From contig PTFA01000111.1 of the NCBI GenBank assembly GCA_003342895.1, forward strand, positions 2,683,607 through 2,747,606: a stretch of DNA of 64,000 nt, in the 5' to 3' direction. The DNA comes from Casuarius casuarius. Its lineage: Eukaryota; Chordata; Aves; Casuariiformes; Casuariidae. Under the pieces are notes generated by a model. That model made no database searches, was not told where the DNA came from, and was given only the letters and a program-made list of their open reading frames with translations. Position numbers and translations under genes: made by a program. The number at the start of each line of letters is the position of its first letter. The stretch's first letter is position 1. Shown piece after piece: positions 12,501 to 24,969 of the stretch.

Positions 12501-14030
12501 AAAATGTCTGTGATATGTCTTCTCTGTGAAAGCTACTCGCAAATTAGTTTTAAAAAATGAGCTGGAAAACGGGGGCTACTGGAATGGCCCCAAAGTCGAA
12601 AAACTGGTCAGCCTTCCTTGACCGGTCACTCCAGAAACATATTAGGATGATGATGCATTGATTAACCATGTGTGCAAAAGGTGAATAGAAAGCAGATAGC
12701 AAAGTTCTTTGTTTCATCATGCAGCTCTGTGGAGCAGGGATTTCTGCCAGCAGCTGAAAATTTTGTCCTTCAAGTATGTCTAACCTCATATAGTGAAAGT
12801 CTTTCCATGCTGTTCGAGCTTCACAGATTTAAAATTATTGTGCCTCTCCGGATGTGACCTTCCTTTCTCCACACCTGACAAAGGCAGCTGGTAAAATGAC
12901 TGGATCACTCTTCCCTATCATAAATTCCACAGAAAGAGTCTAGGGAAAAGGGAAATTCCATGAGTTTCTTTTCACCGAACTTTGTACAAATTCTTCTTTT
13001 CTTGTAGAATGACAGGGGATAAAGGAAGAAGCCAAAAAGAAAAATGAAGCAGTTCAACATTAAACAGAGGAGAAAAGGAATGAAGAATTTCAGTTTTTCT
13101 AAATGGTTTAAAGAACTAGGTCAGTGTTCTTTAAAAAACAAACAAACAAAATTGATAGCATCTCCTAAAGATGTAAAATTATTAATGGAGAAATTTAATT
13201 GAGAAATTTAACAAGGTCATTTAAGTCTGTCAGATGAAGTGTACAACAAATTATAGAAAGTGCCTGCACCAAAAGAAATTAGGTAGAATTTAGAAAAATG
13301 GGAAAAGTTATTAAATGAAATAAAATACCAAGAGAGGAAATCAGAGGAAGTGCTCTAAACAATTTACAGAAGGATTTAGACAAGGATTTGGAGGGAAAGT
13401 AACCTATTGTGACATGCTGGTTAGAGGACAACTATTAGAGATAACATTCAAAATATGCACGCTGTTCATCTTTTTCTTAAAACATCTCATTTTCTTTAAT
13501 AGAAGGAACTAATTCTGTCTCTGCAAATGATTTGAAAAACTTATATTTTTGACTCAGAACTAAGAATTAATTCTTTCTGGATCATTAGGCTCAATCTGGC
13601 AGATATTGTGCAGGTTTTCTAAACACAGGATTGCTCAGCTGACAAATCTAGATTGTCAGTAACGTGTCATATAAAATGCTATCTACTAGAAAAGCCAGAG
13701 CTGTTATATTAAAATACAATTATGGACACATGTTTAACAATGTTTTAGTGTTAAAAAGGGACAAAAATAGATTTGGGAAACTACTTGAATGTGTGCATAT
13801 GAAAAATACTGATACTGGGGAGATTTACAGCTTTCCTGTCAATAGCTGGAAAGTGAAGCTAGACAAATTGAGCTAAAAATAGGATTCATGTTCCTAGCAA
13901 GTTAGGTAATTACACCGAGAAAAAGCCTTAGTAGATAGACTAGCTGACCTGATACTTTTTGATGAGATTAGCTCCTTAATAGGCATAGTTTAATCTAGCT
14001 TCTGGGAGAAACTTATAGTGNATGTGTGTA
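9561..14030. other. Gene-free AT-rich stretch
   Basis: No exon-like frame. Short frames (10,332-10,637 minus, 11,200-11,433 plus, 11,791-12,093 plus, 11,962-12,285 minus, 12,550-12,857 both strands, 13,664-13,876 plus) lack domains and overlap each other. An AAAC-type run is at 13,135-13,150. A nuclear-receptor-like half-site pair is at 10,415-10,427. Confidence 0.55.
10415..10427 (+). promoter_or_regulatory. DR1-like nuclear receptor motif (weak)
   Basis: AGGTCAAAGGTGC is a direct repeat of AGGTCA-type half sites with one-base spacing, the pattern bound by HNF4, RXR/PPAR and COUP-TF families. The second half site has changes at the last two positions. A single motif in non-coding DNA is weak evidence of function. 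Confidence 0.2.
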
Positions 14031-14039
14031 GGAGATCTG

Positions 14040-14290
14040 CCTGAAAGATAAAGATTGTCCATTCGGTCCTTAGACTGTGTGGCTATGTCTATGCAATTGA
14101 TAAAGAGCACCAAGGACCGTTCTCCATCCCAGAGGCTGACTGGCTGACCCTCATGCAGCTAACCTCTCTTCCCTTCCGAAATACGATGGCTGCACTGAGA
14201 TAGCGTAGAAGGAATCGTCCCTGTACCCCGCGAACTCCTTAGCACTGCTTGGCAGACTGCAAGCTGGCCAAAGCCGTACTGTAACCATAT
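14040..14290. other. GC-richer, CpG-retaining patch of unknown origin
   Basis: This block keeps several CpG dinucleotides (near 14,112, 14,182, 14,204, 14,215, 14,229 and 14,275) in a CpG-depleted region. A 61-codon open frame runs on the minus strand (14,151-14,336) without a recognisable domain. CTTAGACTGTGTGGCTATGT near its left edge recalls, from memory, interspersed repeats in reptile genomes, so a young or slowly decaying repeat is the likeliest explanation. Confidence 0.3.
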
Positions 14291-14299
14291 GGATGCTCA

Positions 14300-15870
14300 C
14301 ATGCTGTACTTGGGACCACACTTTGGGCCTAAGCAATGTGCCAGTAGAGACAGATCATATAAATNTTATTGTTCCTCTCTTTCCTCCTCTGAGGGGGGAG
14401 CTCTCTGCATTATTCTGAACATTTTCATATCACTTCCTCCTCTGCTTTTAAACAATATTGATATGTTAAATCTCATGCTTCAAAACATCAGATGATTTCC
14501 TGCAAGAATCATGAAGAATTTTTCCTCTCAACGTGATTCGGCCCATTTTAAAGTTGATTTTGGTGATAATTTTGGTTTTGCTAGTTTGTTTTCCTCTTGA
14601 AGGTGTCTGATATTGATCAGAGCTTATATTTTTAAACAGATGGGAAATAGCCATTAAACAAGAATACTTGCAAAACAAAATATGACCAAAATGTAATTTA
14701 GATATCTCAAAGGTTGATTTTATAAGTCATTCATTTTATTATTCTGAAATAATGCTGTTTCAAAATGTGAAAACCAATTCACAGATAGACTATTACAGTA
14801 TATAGTACATACTCCTGAAAACAACAATACTTACGACTGAAGAGAAACTGTAAGGCAGTTATTACTAGACTTGACAACTTTGCTCTTTGCTTTTGTGTAC
14901 ACATATGCATTTGTATGTGTATGATATATAAAAGATAGGTGTCTGTAAGAGGATACATATAATCTTTCTCTGCTGTGATACATTTATGTCCTTTCTCTAA
15001 AATATTGTATATTGTAGTATATTGGCTGTTTACGTTAAACTGTGATTTAGCAGTTCAAAGCTAAAACCCCTCCATTAATTTTCAGAAATACTCAAGTACA
15101 GCAGCAGAACAAACATTTTTCCCTTCACTCAGCAACATGAAATGTTGCAGTAATGAGAATATTTTCCCACTCTCCAACTTGGATAAAAGTTACTAAAAGT
15201 TTGAATCACAAATGAAGTAATCATTTAAATTCATTTTATTTTATAGACAGTCCTAGGATTAATGTCAATGAATGATGCAGATACAGACCAACTTGATACT
15301 AGACAAATAACAGATAATTTTGTTAGCAGACCCAGCAAAGAGCCATCAGAGAGTGGTGAGACCCTACTGGAAGTTGAATTGAAACTGAGCAAATGAAGCC
15401 ACTCCTCACTAACATTCCTCAGGGTTGTCCAGTCCCATTATGACTGTTCTTAATTTAAGAAAAGAAAAATTGTTCATTTGAAGGAGATGAAACAGCATAA
15501 ATTTCCCAACAACTAAAATTTCAAATACCAGTGTTGATTTTTTCACTTATAAAAGGGTATTTAAAATCTGCAGGTGTTTATTAACATTTTGTAAGAATCT
15601 AATATTATGGTTTAGCTCATGTATTACTGATATTGATTCTGAATATATAGTTCACTGATGGCCAATCAATTTGTGTTATTAATAAATCAATAAAATGCTT
15701 TAATCCTGATTTGGTTTAAACTACATGAACTAAGCCGTTTCTCCCTGCGACTTGCTTTCCAGACCTAAAAAAANTAGAGTGAACACAATGCTCTGTTTTG
15801 CAGTTCTTGGGTCCATCAGTTAGAAATTGCTGCTTAGTTCAAGCTTATTGTTAATTAATGGGCTTAATTT
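14300..15870. other. Gene-free AT-rich stretch
   Basis: Only short overlapping frames (14,289-14,495 plus, 14,466-14,678 minus). No repeat or RNA gene is recognised. Confidence 0.55.
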
Positions 15871-15879
15871 TTTCCCATT

Positions 15880-15955
15880 CCCACTGGCATAAATCAGAAG
15901 TGACAGTTGTGAAGTTAATGGAGTTGTAGTGATTTGCATAAGATCAGATCAAAAG
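15880..15955. repeat. Ancient fold-back repeat copy
   Basis: The left arm CACTGGCATAAATCAG and right arm GTAGTGATTTGCAT are imperfect inverted repeats. They enclose GAAGTTAATGGAGTTG, which resembles the centre of a repeat I recall from sauropsid genomes (TGTAAATCAG...GTCAATGGAGTTAC...TGATTTACA). The inverted structure is visible in the sequence; the family match is from memory. Probably a very old non-autonomous fold-back or MITE-like element. Confidence 0.42.
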
Positions 15956-15959
15956 GTGT

Positions 15960-16970
15960 TTGGCTTGTGTAAATCCTCCTACAACCTTCTGCTTGATTAT
16001 TTAGAAATTATTTTAATCTTTACTAGGCTGATTGAATACAAAGAGAGGAGCAGTAACATGAAGATGGGAAATTCAGAGTGACCATGAGGAAGTAGCATAG
16101 GGCCAACCTTCACACGCTGTCTACCTTGTAGGAGCCATGATCTCTTAAGGAACTGGCTGAGAAGGTGAGATTTTCTTTCTGCTTGTCCACACTCTGTTAC
16201 AAAATCATGAATGGAGTTTCAATGAGTCAATACAATTTTATTTACTTGTCAATGCCACCAGTGACAGCTATGCCAAAGTGAAGCATTTTCTTTGCTGAAA
16301 GGACAATCCAAAGGCTCTTTGTCTTCTCAGCAGTTCCCTCAGGGAACACCAAATCAACTCTAAGTAGGCCCTTGAGAAGCCCTGTTAACACAAGTCATTT
16401 GGGAGCAACATGGATTAAGCTCTTCCAATGACAGTCTGGACATACTCTCTTCCCAGTCCAGTGCCATGCACCCCCACTTTAAAATCCAAAGACTTTCTGA
16501 GAGCAGTTGCCTGAACTCAAGGCTTAAATAGTTTCTGCCAGCAAAGCCTCGGCAAAGAACCAAGTCTGCTGAACTGCTTGTGTAGCAATACACATGTTGA
16601 ATGCACCTCTTTAATAGCTCTAGGAAAAAGAGGGNGCAAATCCAACAAGTGTCAGTGAAATAATCATCTGTATTCATAACACTGTCCTAGTTACAAAAGT
16701 TTGTCTCCTATTCATTTGGCATCACCTCTATGCTTCTTTCTTTTCAGCATGCATTTGTTTCCCTAATTCTCTACCCTGTGAGTGGCAGAATAGGAAGGAA
16801 TGCACACTTACAATGTATTTGCATAATGTAACAGAAACCTTGCCTTTTGCAACTGTCAGCATTACAAAATGTCTCCAGCATAATGCTCTTGTTTAGCTCA
16901 AATAAGCAAGTTGCTCAATTCACCCCTTGNCAATCCCTATCCTCCCCGAGTGAAAGCAATACAACTCATG
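15960..16970. other. Gene-free stretch
   Basis: A 105-codon minus-strand frame (16,360-16,677) crosses one N and has no domain, no flanking splice signals that I trust and no conservation evidence. Nothing else is recognised. Confidence 0.5.
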
Positions 16971-16974
16971 CATT

Positions 16975-17040
16975 GGCCTGTACCCACAAAGCCTTCTAAA
17001 GCTTTTAAATGGAGCTGTAGCAAAAACAGGGCCCTAGCTG
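16975..17040. repeat. Possible ancient fold-back repeat copy
   Basis: GGCCTGTACCCACAAAGCC at the left and GGAGCTGTAGC...AGGGCCCT at the right resemble the two ends of the same sauropsid repeat class (GGCCTG...GGAGCT...AGGCCC), with the middle diverged. Recognition is from memory and moderate at best. Confidence 0.3.
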
Positions 17041-17049
17041 TTTTCTGAT

Positions 17050-20000
17050 TTCTCCCTCCTAATCATTGCTGCTCCCACATATTTACTTAAAAACAATCTT
17101 GCAGCTTGGTTTATTCTTCCTACAGTCTCTTTGAACTTATTCTAAATTAAGGATTGTAAAATACTGAACCTATATAAAATATTTCTACTATGTATAGCCA
17201 AGCAAACAGCAAAGGCTGGATTTCTTTTTCTCCATGGGAGAAGCTGTTTGAAAAACCATATTTTTTTAGAAAAACAGTTCTAATATTTAACAGCGACTGT
17301 CTGTAGCTCAGCATGCTTTCCATTGACTTTTACCAATAGACATAACTTTCTTAATTAATGAGTGAGGGAAAGAAGGTCTCATGCTTTGCTAAGAAGACTC
17401 AATCAGTTTCAGGTGTTAAAAGGCAGGTAATAAGTATAGCCCTGATAANAAGCAGGAGGAGTGATGGCTGTCAGCAGGACAGTTAAGATGCTGAAGGTTT
17501 AAGAGGAGGGATATTAAAGAAAGGGAAGCCAGGTTAGTCTCCTGATGAGAGTTAGGAAAGGCAGAACAAATGGGTTTTGTGAGAAACTGGAGTCAAACAG
17601 AGTTTACTGTGGAAGTCTGATGATAGTGTGATATTTTTGTAATACGCTCAGTGTAGTTGTGATGTAGGCTCAATTTAGTTGTGATATTTTAGTACCAAAT
17701 TCTGTAACATGACATACGTTAAAATTTAGTCAACAGGTCAAACTATGACTACTGTTTCTTACTTGATCTAGATGTGACTGACACTGCCGCACTAAGACTT
17801 ATCCCGTATCTCCCTTATGATGTGTTCAAAAGCATAATAACTTGAGATTGAAGAAGATGACTTCTGAGAAGAAGAAGGGACTGAAGAGAAAATGGCATTG
17901 CTTTCAGAGAGATCATGATGAAGTGGACTGCAGTCCATTGTATGTTTTGGTTATGACAGGTTTCTTGTGGTAGGATGACGTGTAAAGAACACTTTAATGA
18001 AACCAAGCAGAAAAAAATACGTAAAATGACAAAGCTAAGGCACTTGCTATATCAAAGGAATTAAAATTACAAAAGCTGAGTGAACAATAAAGAANAAACC
18101 ACCCTGTCTGACTCAACAGATACTTTAATGGATTACTCTGCATAAAGGATGAAAAGAGATTTTAAAGCCTGAAGACCCTGGAAAGAGAAGCTTTGCTGAA
18201 GCAGATGTCAGTGGAAAGCTGACATGCTGGCAAACATACAGAAAAAGACAGACACTGAACAGGACAAACTCTTTCTTTCTTCCAGGAATGGAGATTGCTG
18301 GGGGCAAGTGGCTGGGGAACCTGATAGCTTCCTTTGTGCAGGCCTGTTATTCTTATCCTGTTCTTTATTCTTTACTCTAATTGCATTCTTCTTTGTACTT
18401 TCCTCTAAATGCCCTGTACCTTTGAAGANTAAATAGGCAGTGCATTGTTTTGAAGATTTCTTTAGCTGGAAACTGAGAATAAATACAGCCAAAGGCTCCA
18501 GAAGGGATACACCCCAGTACAGGTGCCAAAGCCACATTAGAGTTTTCTTGTTAACACAGCTTGGTGGAGAGACAGCAGGACTCCAAGACACACTTCATCT
18601 CCGAGCTGTAACAAAGAGGCAAACAGCTGCCTTCTCCTGCTAAGTTCACAAGATGGCTTTCTCTTCCCTGAAATAGATTGCTCTACTAGAAACTGCTAGT
18701 TTAAAAAGCAAACACTGAAAGCCTCTGGAATTAAGAAATGGGTGTTTTTGAAATGTAATGTTTTTCAAATAATTTTTACACGATACTTTTATTGTTTTTT
18801 CTAATGTTTTCCAGTGAAGCTGTGTTTTAAACAAATGTTTTATGTTGTTTATCACTCTTAGCAATGACATGTTGCATAACCATTTTGTTTCAAAAATGAT
18901 TAAAAGGTCATGAAAAGTCTCTCCACAGAAAATGGAAAGATTCCTTTGCCTCACTGATTAATTTTCTTTAGTAGGGCTAAGTGCTAGCTATATTTCTGTA
19001 TTTTCATTCAGATTGCTTAACCTCACAGGGCTTTCCCCTTGTCCTTAGCAAGGCCAGAAGACAGTGTGAAGGCACAATTCTTTAACAAATGTCCTGGAAC
19101 TTACGGATTTCCAGAGGATTATTGCACCCTGAGCCAATTCCCAGTTCCTGGGAAAAAATCAGCGCTATGGAAACTTCTAGTGTTTTGTGTCTTACATAAG
19201 TATTTCTTTTGCTGCTTCCCCAAAGAGATATGTTTGTAATGAAAATTGTGGCTTTTGAGTTCAGTTATCCAGTGGTTTGGTATGGCTACATTTAGATCAA
19301 AGAATCAAGAAAATTTTCTACAGGTTTGGTATTCAGCAGTTCCTCTTTTTTTCTGATTTCCACAGAAAGGAAACAGAAACTCATTACTGCCTGGAGCCAC
19401 AGCATGCTTAAATAGGTCTCTGATTTGGATTCCTGTTCCAGGAAGTAAGTATGGAAGTAGCATGTGTTCAGATTAGTGCATTTATGGCCATCAAGCCAAT
19501 ACAAAGAATATTTCTCATTCACCAAACATCCAAATTATGTCTATTACTCTACATTGTGCTGTTTCTGCAAATGTATGGCTACAACAAATTATTATCTCTA
19601 TTTAATAGTAGAAGAAATAAAAGCTGCTTTTCATTAAAACTCTCAAAGGCATTGTTACTTCTTTTGACTGCACTGATTTCTAAACTAACGTAGAGCCATC
19701 TAGGAGGCTTTGGAAAATATTCTGCTTGAAGAAGAAAAATGTTTTTTTCCAGTCCCTTGTTATTGGCACACACTGTAGTGTTAGTTCTGCTCTCTGGAAC
19801 ATTAAGGTTTAGAAAGTTATGATTCACTTAGCCCCAGTAGCTTTTTGTGTACAGTGGTGAGTTGCAACATTTTGCTATGAGGAATTTCCACCAGGGCTGT
19901 GGTCTCTCCTCCATCTCTCCCTCAAAATTTCAAGCTACCATAGACCTTTTGGAGATCAGATAGATCCTATACAGGTTTTTNTTTTCCTTCTCTTATTCCA

Positions 20001-21040
20001 ACATAACTTTTCTCAATTTCAGGTGTAAGCAGAAGTACTCTATAATTCTAAGTATCTATATTTCTCATTAGTCANTGAGACTATGTATTTTGAATGTTGC
20101 CAACACATTCATCCTATTCTATATAAGCAGACTCCATAGGGTTACTCATTTCTAGAAGTGAGAAAGANAGATGGACAATTTGGTTATTTGTTTCCATATG
20201 AATTTTGCTTTTTGTAGGGTTAGAATTATGAGAGTAACCACCAAGAATCTCCGCTCAGTATAGTGGGATTAGGATAAGTCCTAACTCAGTATCAAGAGAT
20301 AGGGAAAATATGTGCGTACTGCAAGTAACAGTTGAGTTGATCCCGCATAAGGTTAACATCTATTCTAAGCCAAGGCAATTTTTCTTAAACTATCAGAAGC
20401 CAGAAAATTGCTGAGATGAGATTTAAGTGTAATAACAGCCTTGAGCGGTCATCCCAAAACACATGCATCATTTTCCATTCATCAAAGAGCAAAAACTTTT
20501 CCCAAATGTTAAAGCTACAAGGGCGTGGGCAGAAGAACTGCCAGATAAAACTGGCTCTTTACCTGCTTTGATTTAGCTATCAGTTTATGGTATAACTTCA
20601 AAGGATACATTTTAATGAGCACTTATGTGTTATTTGTTAAGCAGCAGGGCTGTAAAACTCAGGAGCCAGATTATGCAACCTGTGTCTGAAGTGATCCTAA
20701 TGGGAGGGTTAGACACTGAAAAGGAAAGTCACTTCTACAGCATCAGACCAGTCAGCTGTCTTCTGCTTATCGCAAATAGCAGCTTCCTGGTTGCTATTTC
20801 ACTTTTATGAGATGAGGGCAGGAAGTAAATTGCCTAAAAGGGATTTGAATTAATAACCTTGCAAGTTTTCATCTTGTTTGTAAATCCTGCAGCCATCTTT
20901 CCATTATCTGACTAGTGTTCATGCAACACAGAGAGTCTCAGCCTGTTAGGGTTGCTTTACAAATATTTCCTCCCCTTTTTTTCTTTCTGACTGTTTTGCG
21001 TGTGGACTATAATGGTGAAATGATGAGGATATATATCCCG
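17050..21040. other. Gene-free stretch
   Basis: Frames up to 127 codons occur (18,208-18,591 minus, crossing an N; 18,646-18,954 minus), all overlapped by frames on the other strand. None has domain content. No RNA gene is seen. Isolated Ns occur near 17,448, 18,095, 18,429, 19,981, 20,076 and 20,168. Confidence 0.5.
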
Positions 21041-21049
21041 GGTCAAGGC

Positions 21050-21105
21050 ATGAATGAAACTCCATCAGTTCCAAGTGTTACACTAGGATGGATGGGGTCC
21101 TCTAT
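21050..21105. repeat. Possible ancient fold-back repeat copy
   Basis: AAACTCCATCAGTTCCAAGT followed by GTTACACTAGGATGGATGGG resembles, from memory, ACTCCATTGACTTCAGTGG-AGTTACACTAGG of the same repeat class as at 15,880. Truncated and diverged. Confidence 0.3.
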
Positions 21106-21637
21106 TTTTACACTTGGAAAATAATACTACATTTTAAAAGATTTCTTACAACTCGGTGTANTAAAGGCCTCTGTATAATGAGTCTTCTCAAAGCAAAGGA
21201 AAGAATCATTATTGCCTTGGAAGTATCAGTTGAACAGTTCCTGCCAGTTGTCTAATCAGAGGTTCTCAGAATTACCTACATTAAACTGGACAAATCTGGA
21301 CTTGAATTTTTCATATAAAACCATTATTAAATGCAAAAAAAATAAATCTTGAATTAAGGCACAAAACATAGTTCCATGGAAAGCAAGGGAAACACAGTGA
21401 CCTATGCCACTTGGGGGTTCTCAGTTCAGGACTTTGTTGTCTCTGAAACAAAAAACCAATCCTTTTTGCAAAGTTACTTTTCTGTTTTTCTCCTCTGCAT
21501 CCTTGACCACTCAGAGGCTTTCAGCTTCCCATTTCCTGCGGCCTTGCTCTCTCCCATCTGGTGAAAAGAGAGATACCTCCTCTGTTATTTCCCTTCTCAA
21601 AGGGGAGCCCAAAAAACCACACCCAGCTGGTAGCCTC

Positions 21638-21681
21638 ATTTCTTCTCTTTTTGTCTCTTTTCTTTTTTTTTCTCTTTTTCC
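21638..21681 (+). repeat. Polypyrimidine tract
   Basis: Almost uninterrupted C/T sequence with short TTTTC-like units. It explains the Lys/Arg/Glu-rich minus-strand frame read through it. Confidence 0.8.
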
Positions 21682-24078
21682 TATTGACCTAACAGCTTGG
21701 CTTTCTCTCATTTGCAATTAAATAATATGTTTCTTTCTTCTGCTTCCAGTCCTGTTCAGAGAAAAGTTAGCTGCTCATCAGCATTGCTCAGCCATTGTGC
21801 TTTGGCATATTTCCATTTGCTATCAATTATCATTTAATTTTTCTGTCCATGTTCTCTGTATGACCTTGTAGAGCAGTGTCAACACTGTTGAACTTTCTTG
21901 CTCATTTTTAGCAATGAACAGACTGTATCTAAAAGCTGAATATTTAAAACAAGTCATCTATCTAGGCTCCATTTATTCTGCACCTCTCCATGTCCATTTC
22001 ATTTTACCTGTCTTTAACANTTAGGGAAGGCAGGAATCTTCCAAAATATTCCTCTCTCTTAAGTGACTATAAAGGAAGCCTACATTTCCGATGATTCCTG
22101 TCTAAATTAAGCTGAATTGACTCCCAACCTAAATCAATGTGAGAACATTTCTGACTGACTGGAGTTGAACCATTCTGCTGATCACCACAGAAGAGATCAC
22201 ATGGAATTATATCTACCTAGCAATAGCAAGGAAACTGTATCTATTTCTTTGTACCTGCCTATCTTTGAAAGTGGCAATATATGTGATGGCAGCACTTTCA
22301 GAAACTGGCCAGGCCCAGCTAGATCAGAGCTCCCTGAACTACTGTAAGTCTTGGTCTGTGCACATCCTACCGTGTTTGACAGTGAAAACTGTCAATAAAT
22401 GGACTAGGGGCAATGCAAGGCTACCCTCTGTACAAAGATAATTGTCTGAAGAACACAAGAATTCCTGAATCGTTCCTTGCATGCTTTCCAAACAGAGACT
22501 TACTGTACTCAGGAGAAGGGGAACACAACTTGTTGTGGGGTTGCTAGGTTTTCATTAATTTTTAATACTTTGTCTGATGCAAACCTACTGGAAATATTAG
22601 TTCAATTTAAATTGGCTTGGCTGTGAACACTGTAATGTGGTTTGAAATCTGACTAAATGATTGTAAACTTGGAGTAATGATAAACAGCAGCACACTGAAT
22701 TGGAGAGAGGTGTCTGATAATGATACATCTGCTTCTGTTTATCTTCTTCACTTATGATCCCAAAAGGAAGTAAACATTAATAAAGCTTGCAGATGATAGT
22801 AATTTGCCCTAACTGGCACGTGAAGAGAATACCAGATAAAGGTGTACAAACACAGGCAGAAGATAATTACATGGGATCCAATTTAGAAAGATNTAATTAT
22901 GAGATGAGAGGAAGGACGCTAAGACTCCTTTCTCTNTNTATATATATGTATATCCTCAATGGGAGGAAAAAATGTAGGGAACAATAATATGGAGAGAAAT
23001 TAAAGTGACTTCCAGATGCACTACTGAAAGATAGAGCAATTTTTTGCACTAGATGCATAGAGATGTGAAGATAAAATAGTCCCTTTCTGCCAGTCTGTAC
23101 TAGACCTACTTTGTTATGTTGCAGTTTTGAGAAGAGCAAAGCTAGAACGAAAAAGACATATAAAGTTCAGGAAGGAGTGGGAAGAACTTTTACGACAAGA
23201 GATAATTTTGAAAGTCTCCTTTAACCTTCCCTACCTGATGGATGCTGCTAAATGAAGACATTTACCTTCTTATACTTCTGAAGTATGAAATTAATTATGC
23301 TCTTTTACAGCTTTTTCCTTACGCATGAAGGAGAATAAAGCCAAAAGTGATATACTATGTTCTGGAGCATTTTTTGTAAGGTGGAACCTTTGAAAGCTTT
23401 GCAAAGTCAGATTTGTCTTTCACAACACTGCAAGGTCAGAAAGTCTCTACTGAAGTCCGCTTTTCCTTATTGTTACTTTTCTGCAGCATAAAAATAATCG
23501 GCACAATATAGGCTTTATATTTCTCATAAAATATTCCATAACACAGCTTTTACCGATGAGCACTGAATTTTGCTGGCAATTTACCTATGTTACTGACATA
23601 TCCTTGTTTTTATTGGCTCGGTATATTTTTTCATAAATAGCAACCACATACATGATTTCAAAGCAAGCCCAAATGACTGTTATGGACTTTTATGCTCTTT
23701 GTTGCCTCTACAAATCTGTGTTTTATANATCAGGAGGGAGAGGGGAGGACCATTTTTAACATTCTGTAGTCTTTCCAGAGCTCTAAGTTTCCATATGTTG
23801 GTAACCATAAAAGCAATTTTCCTATAGGTCATTTCTAAAATTCTTTTAAGAGGAAAAAAATTAAATGTGACAAATCTGAACCTTTACTGAATTCAATTCT
23901 TTCTCTTTCAAAAACATTCACATTTAAAAACAGGATAGTGTGTTTTGGAAGAAATCCAGAGATGTCAAAAATAGTAGCAGAAAGAACTCATAGCCACTGG
24001 CAGAAAATTGTGATTGAGTATTTTAAGAAGTACATAATGACAAGATAAATGAGCAGTAGGATTTTCTAAAGTACTATT

Positions 24079-24089
24079 GGGGGGGGGGG
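24079..24089 (+). repeat. G11 homopolymer
   Basis: Eleven consecutive G bases directly followed by AAACAAAG. Simple homopolymer, prone to length error. Confidence 0.85.
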
Positions 24090-24439
24090 AAACAAAGAAA
24101 AAGCTCAGGGCTGTGAAAGCGATATAATCTTTGTTACTTCTAAATTTGGCACCTTATTTTTACACAGCCAAATTACTTGCTGGCATGAACTGGCTCAGAT
24201 CCATTGAAATTTGAATTGTCAAACCTGACTACGCAATTCATATTCACAAAGAAGTCTTTTCCCTTGAGAAGTCCTGATGAGCAAACGAACTCAATAGAAG
24301 AGGATTGGGCTTTTGTTTAGAAATATTTGTTTGTCTATATCTTCCTTTGATTTTGTTTTTTCTTTTGCTTATTGCAGACTCTCTGTTTCAAAAAGTACAC
24401 ACCTAAGTACGTTCACACTACATATTTTTAATTGCAGTC

Positions 24440-24890
24440 AGAGTCCAGGGGCTGCTGCACTAACCCTCTGCTGATGTTTCCAAAGTAGGATGCAGCCAGG
24501 CACCACGTTCTGCTAGAAAGTGGTTGGCTCTCAGCTGCAACTGCTTGTGGGTTGTATGAGCCCACCTCCACTTTTTCCAGTGCCAAGGAAAATAGGGAAA
24601 ATTCAGTAATGTGTGGGTATGTACAATAACCTCTCCTCCAAAACCACTGCTAGTGCTTTTCTTCCACTGCCTTTCAGGGTATAGGCAGTAGTCAACCACC
24701 TGTGGTTTAAATGAGCTTGTTTCCCGCTGTGCTAGAAGAGAACAAAGAAGCGCTCACGCGGCTGTTTCAGCTGAGGGGCACTGACCAACAGCCCAGCCCC
24801 AGGTGCAGGCATTGCAATTTCTGCATAGCTTTGTCCACGCCGCAGGAAGAAGAAATTTCAAGCTCCTCACATGTTCAGAGGGAGAGTTGG
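24440..24890. other. GC-richer patch of unknown origin
   Basis: Composition is more balanced than the flanks, and some CpGs are retained around 24,725-24,842 (TTCCCGCTG, GCGCTCACGCGGC, CACGCCGC). A 79-codon minus frame (24,460-24,699) and a 62-codon plus frame (24,711-24,899) show no domain. It might be a decayed transposable element or a regulatory element; the sequence does not decide. Confidence 0.28.
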
Positions 24891-24894
24891 GGAA

Positions 24895-24960
24895 TATGAG
24901 AACATGGGCCATTTACTGATCATCAGACCNGGGTTCAAGCTCTGACTTAGACATAAGCAT
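24895..24960 (+). repeat. Possible MIR-like SINE fragment
   Basis: CATCAGACCNGGGTTCAAGC (24,921-24,940) followed by TCTGACTTAGAC matches the B-box neighbourhood of MIR-type SINEs (GTCAGA..GACCTGGGTTCGAATCC..GCTCTG). The A box is degraded and no core or tail follows. Confidence 0.35.
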
Positions 24961-24969
24961 GATCAACAG

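Larger units (their letters stand above)
21110..24430. other. Gene-free stretch with simple repeats
   Basis: The longest frame (105 codons, 21,404-21,721 plus) mostly reads a pyrimidine tract. A CT/TTTC tract lies at 21,638-21,681, a TA-rich run with two Ns at 22,933-22,952 and a G11 run at 24,079-24,089. No exon or RNA gene is recognised. Confidence 0.55.

Noticed and set aside
18208..18591. A 127-codon minus-strand frame
   Set aside because: It crosses an N at 18,429, is opposed by plus-strand frames, and has no recognisable domain or splice context.
22925..22955. TATA-rich run as a core promoter
   Set aside because: It is a short TA simple repeat containing two Ns, with no initiator, exon or GC-rich context.
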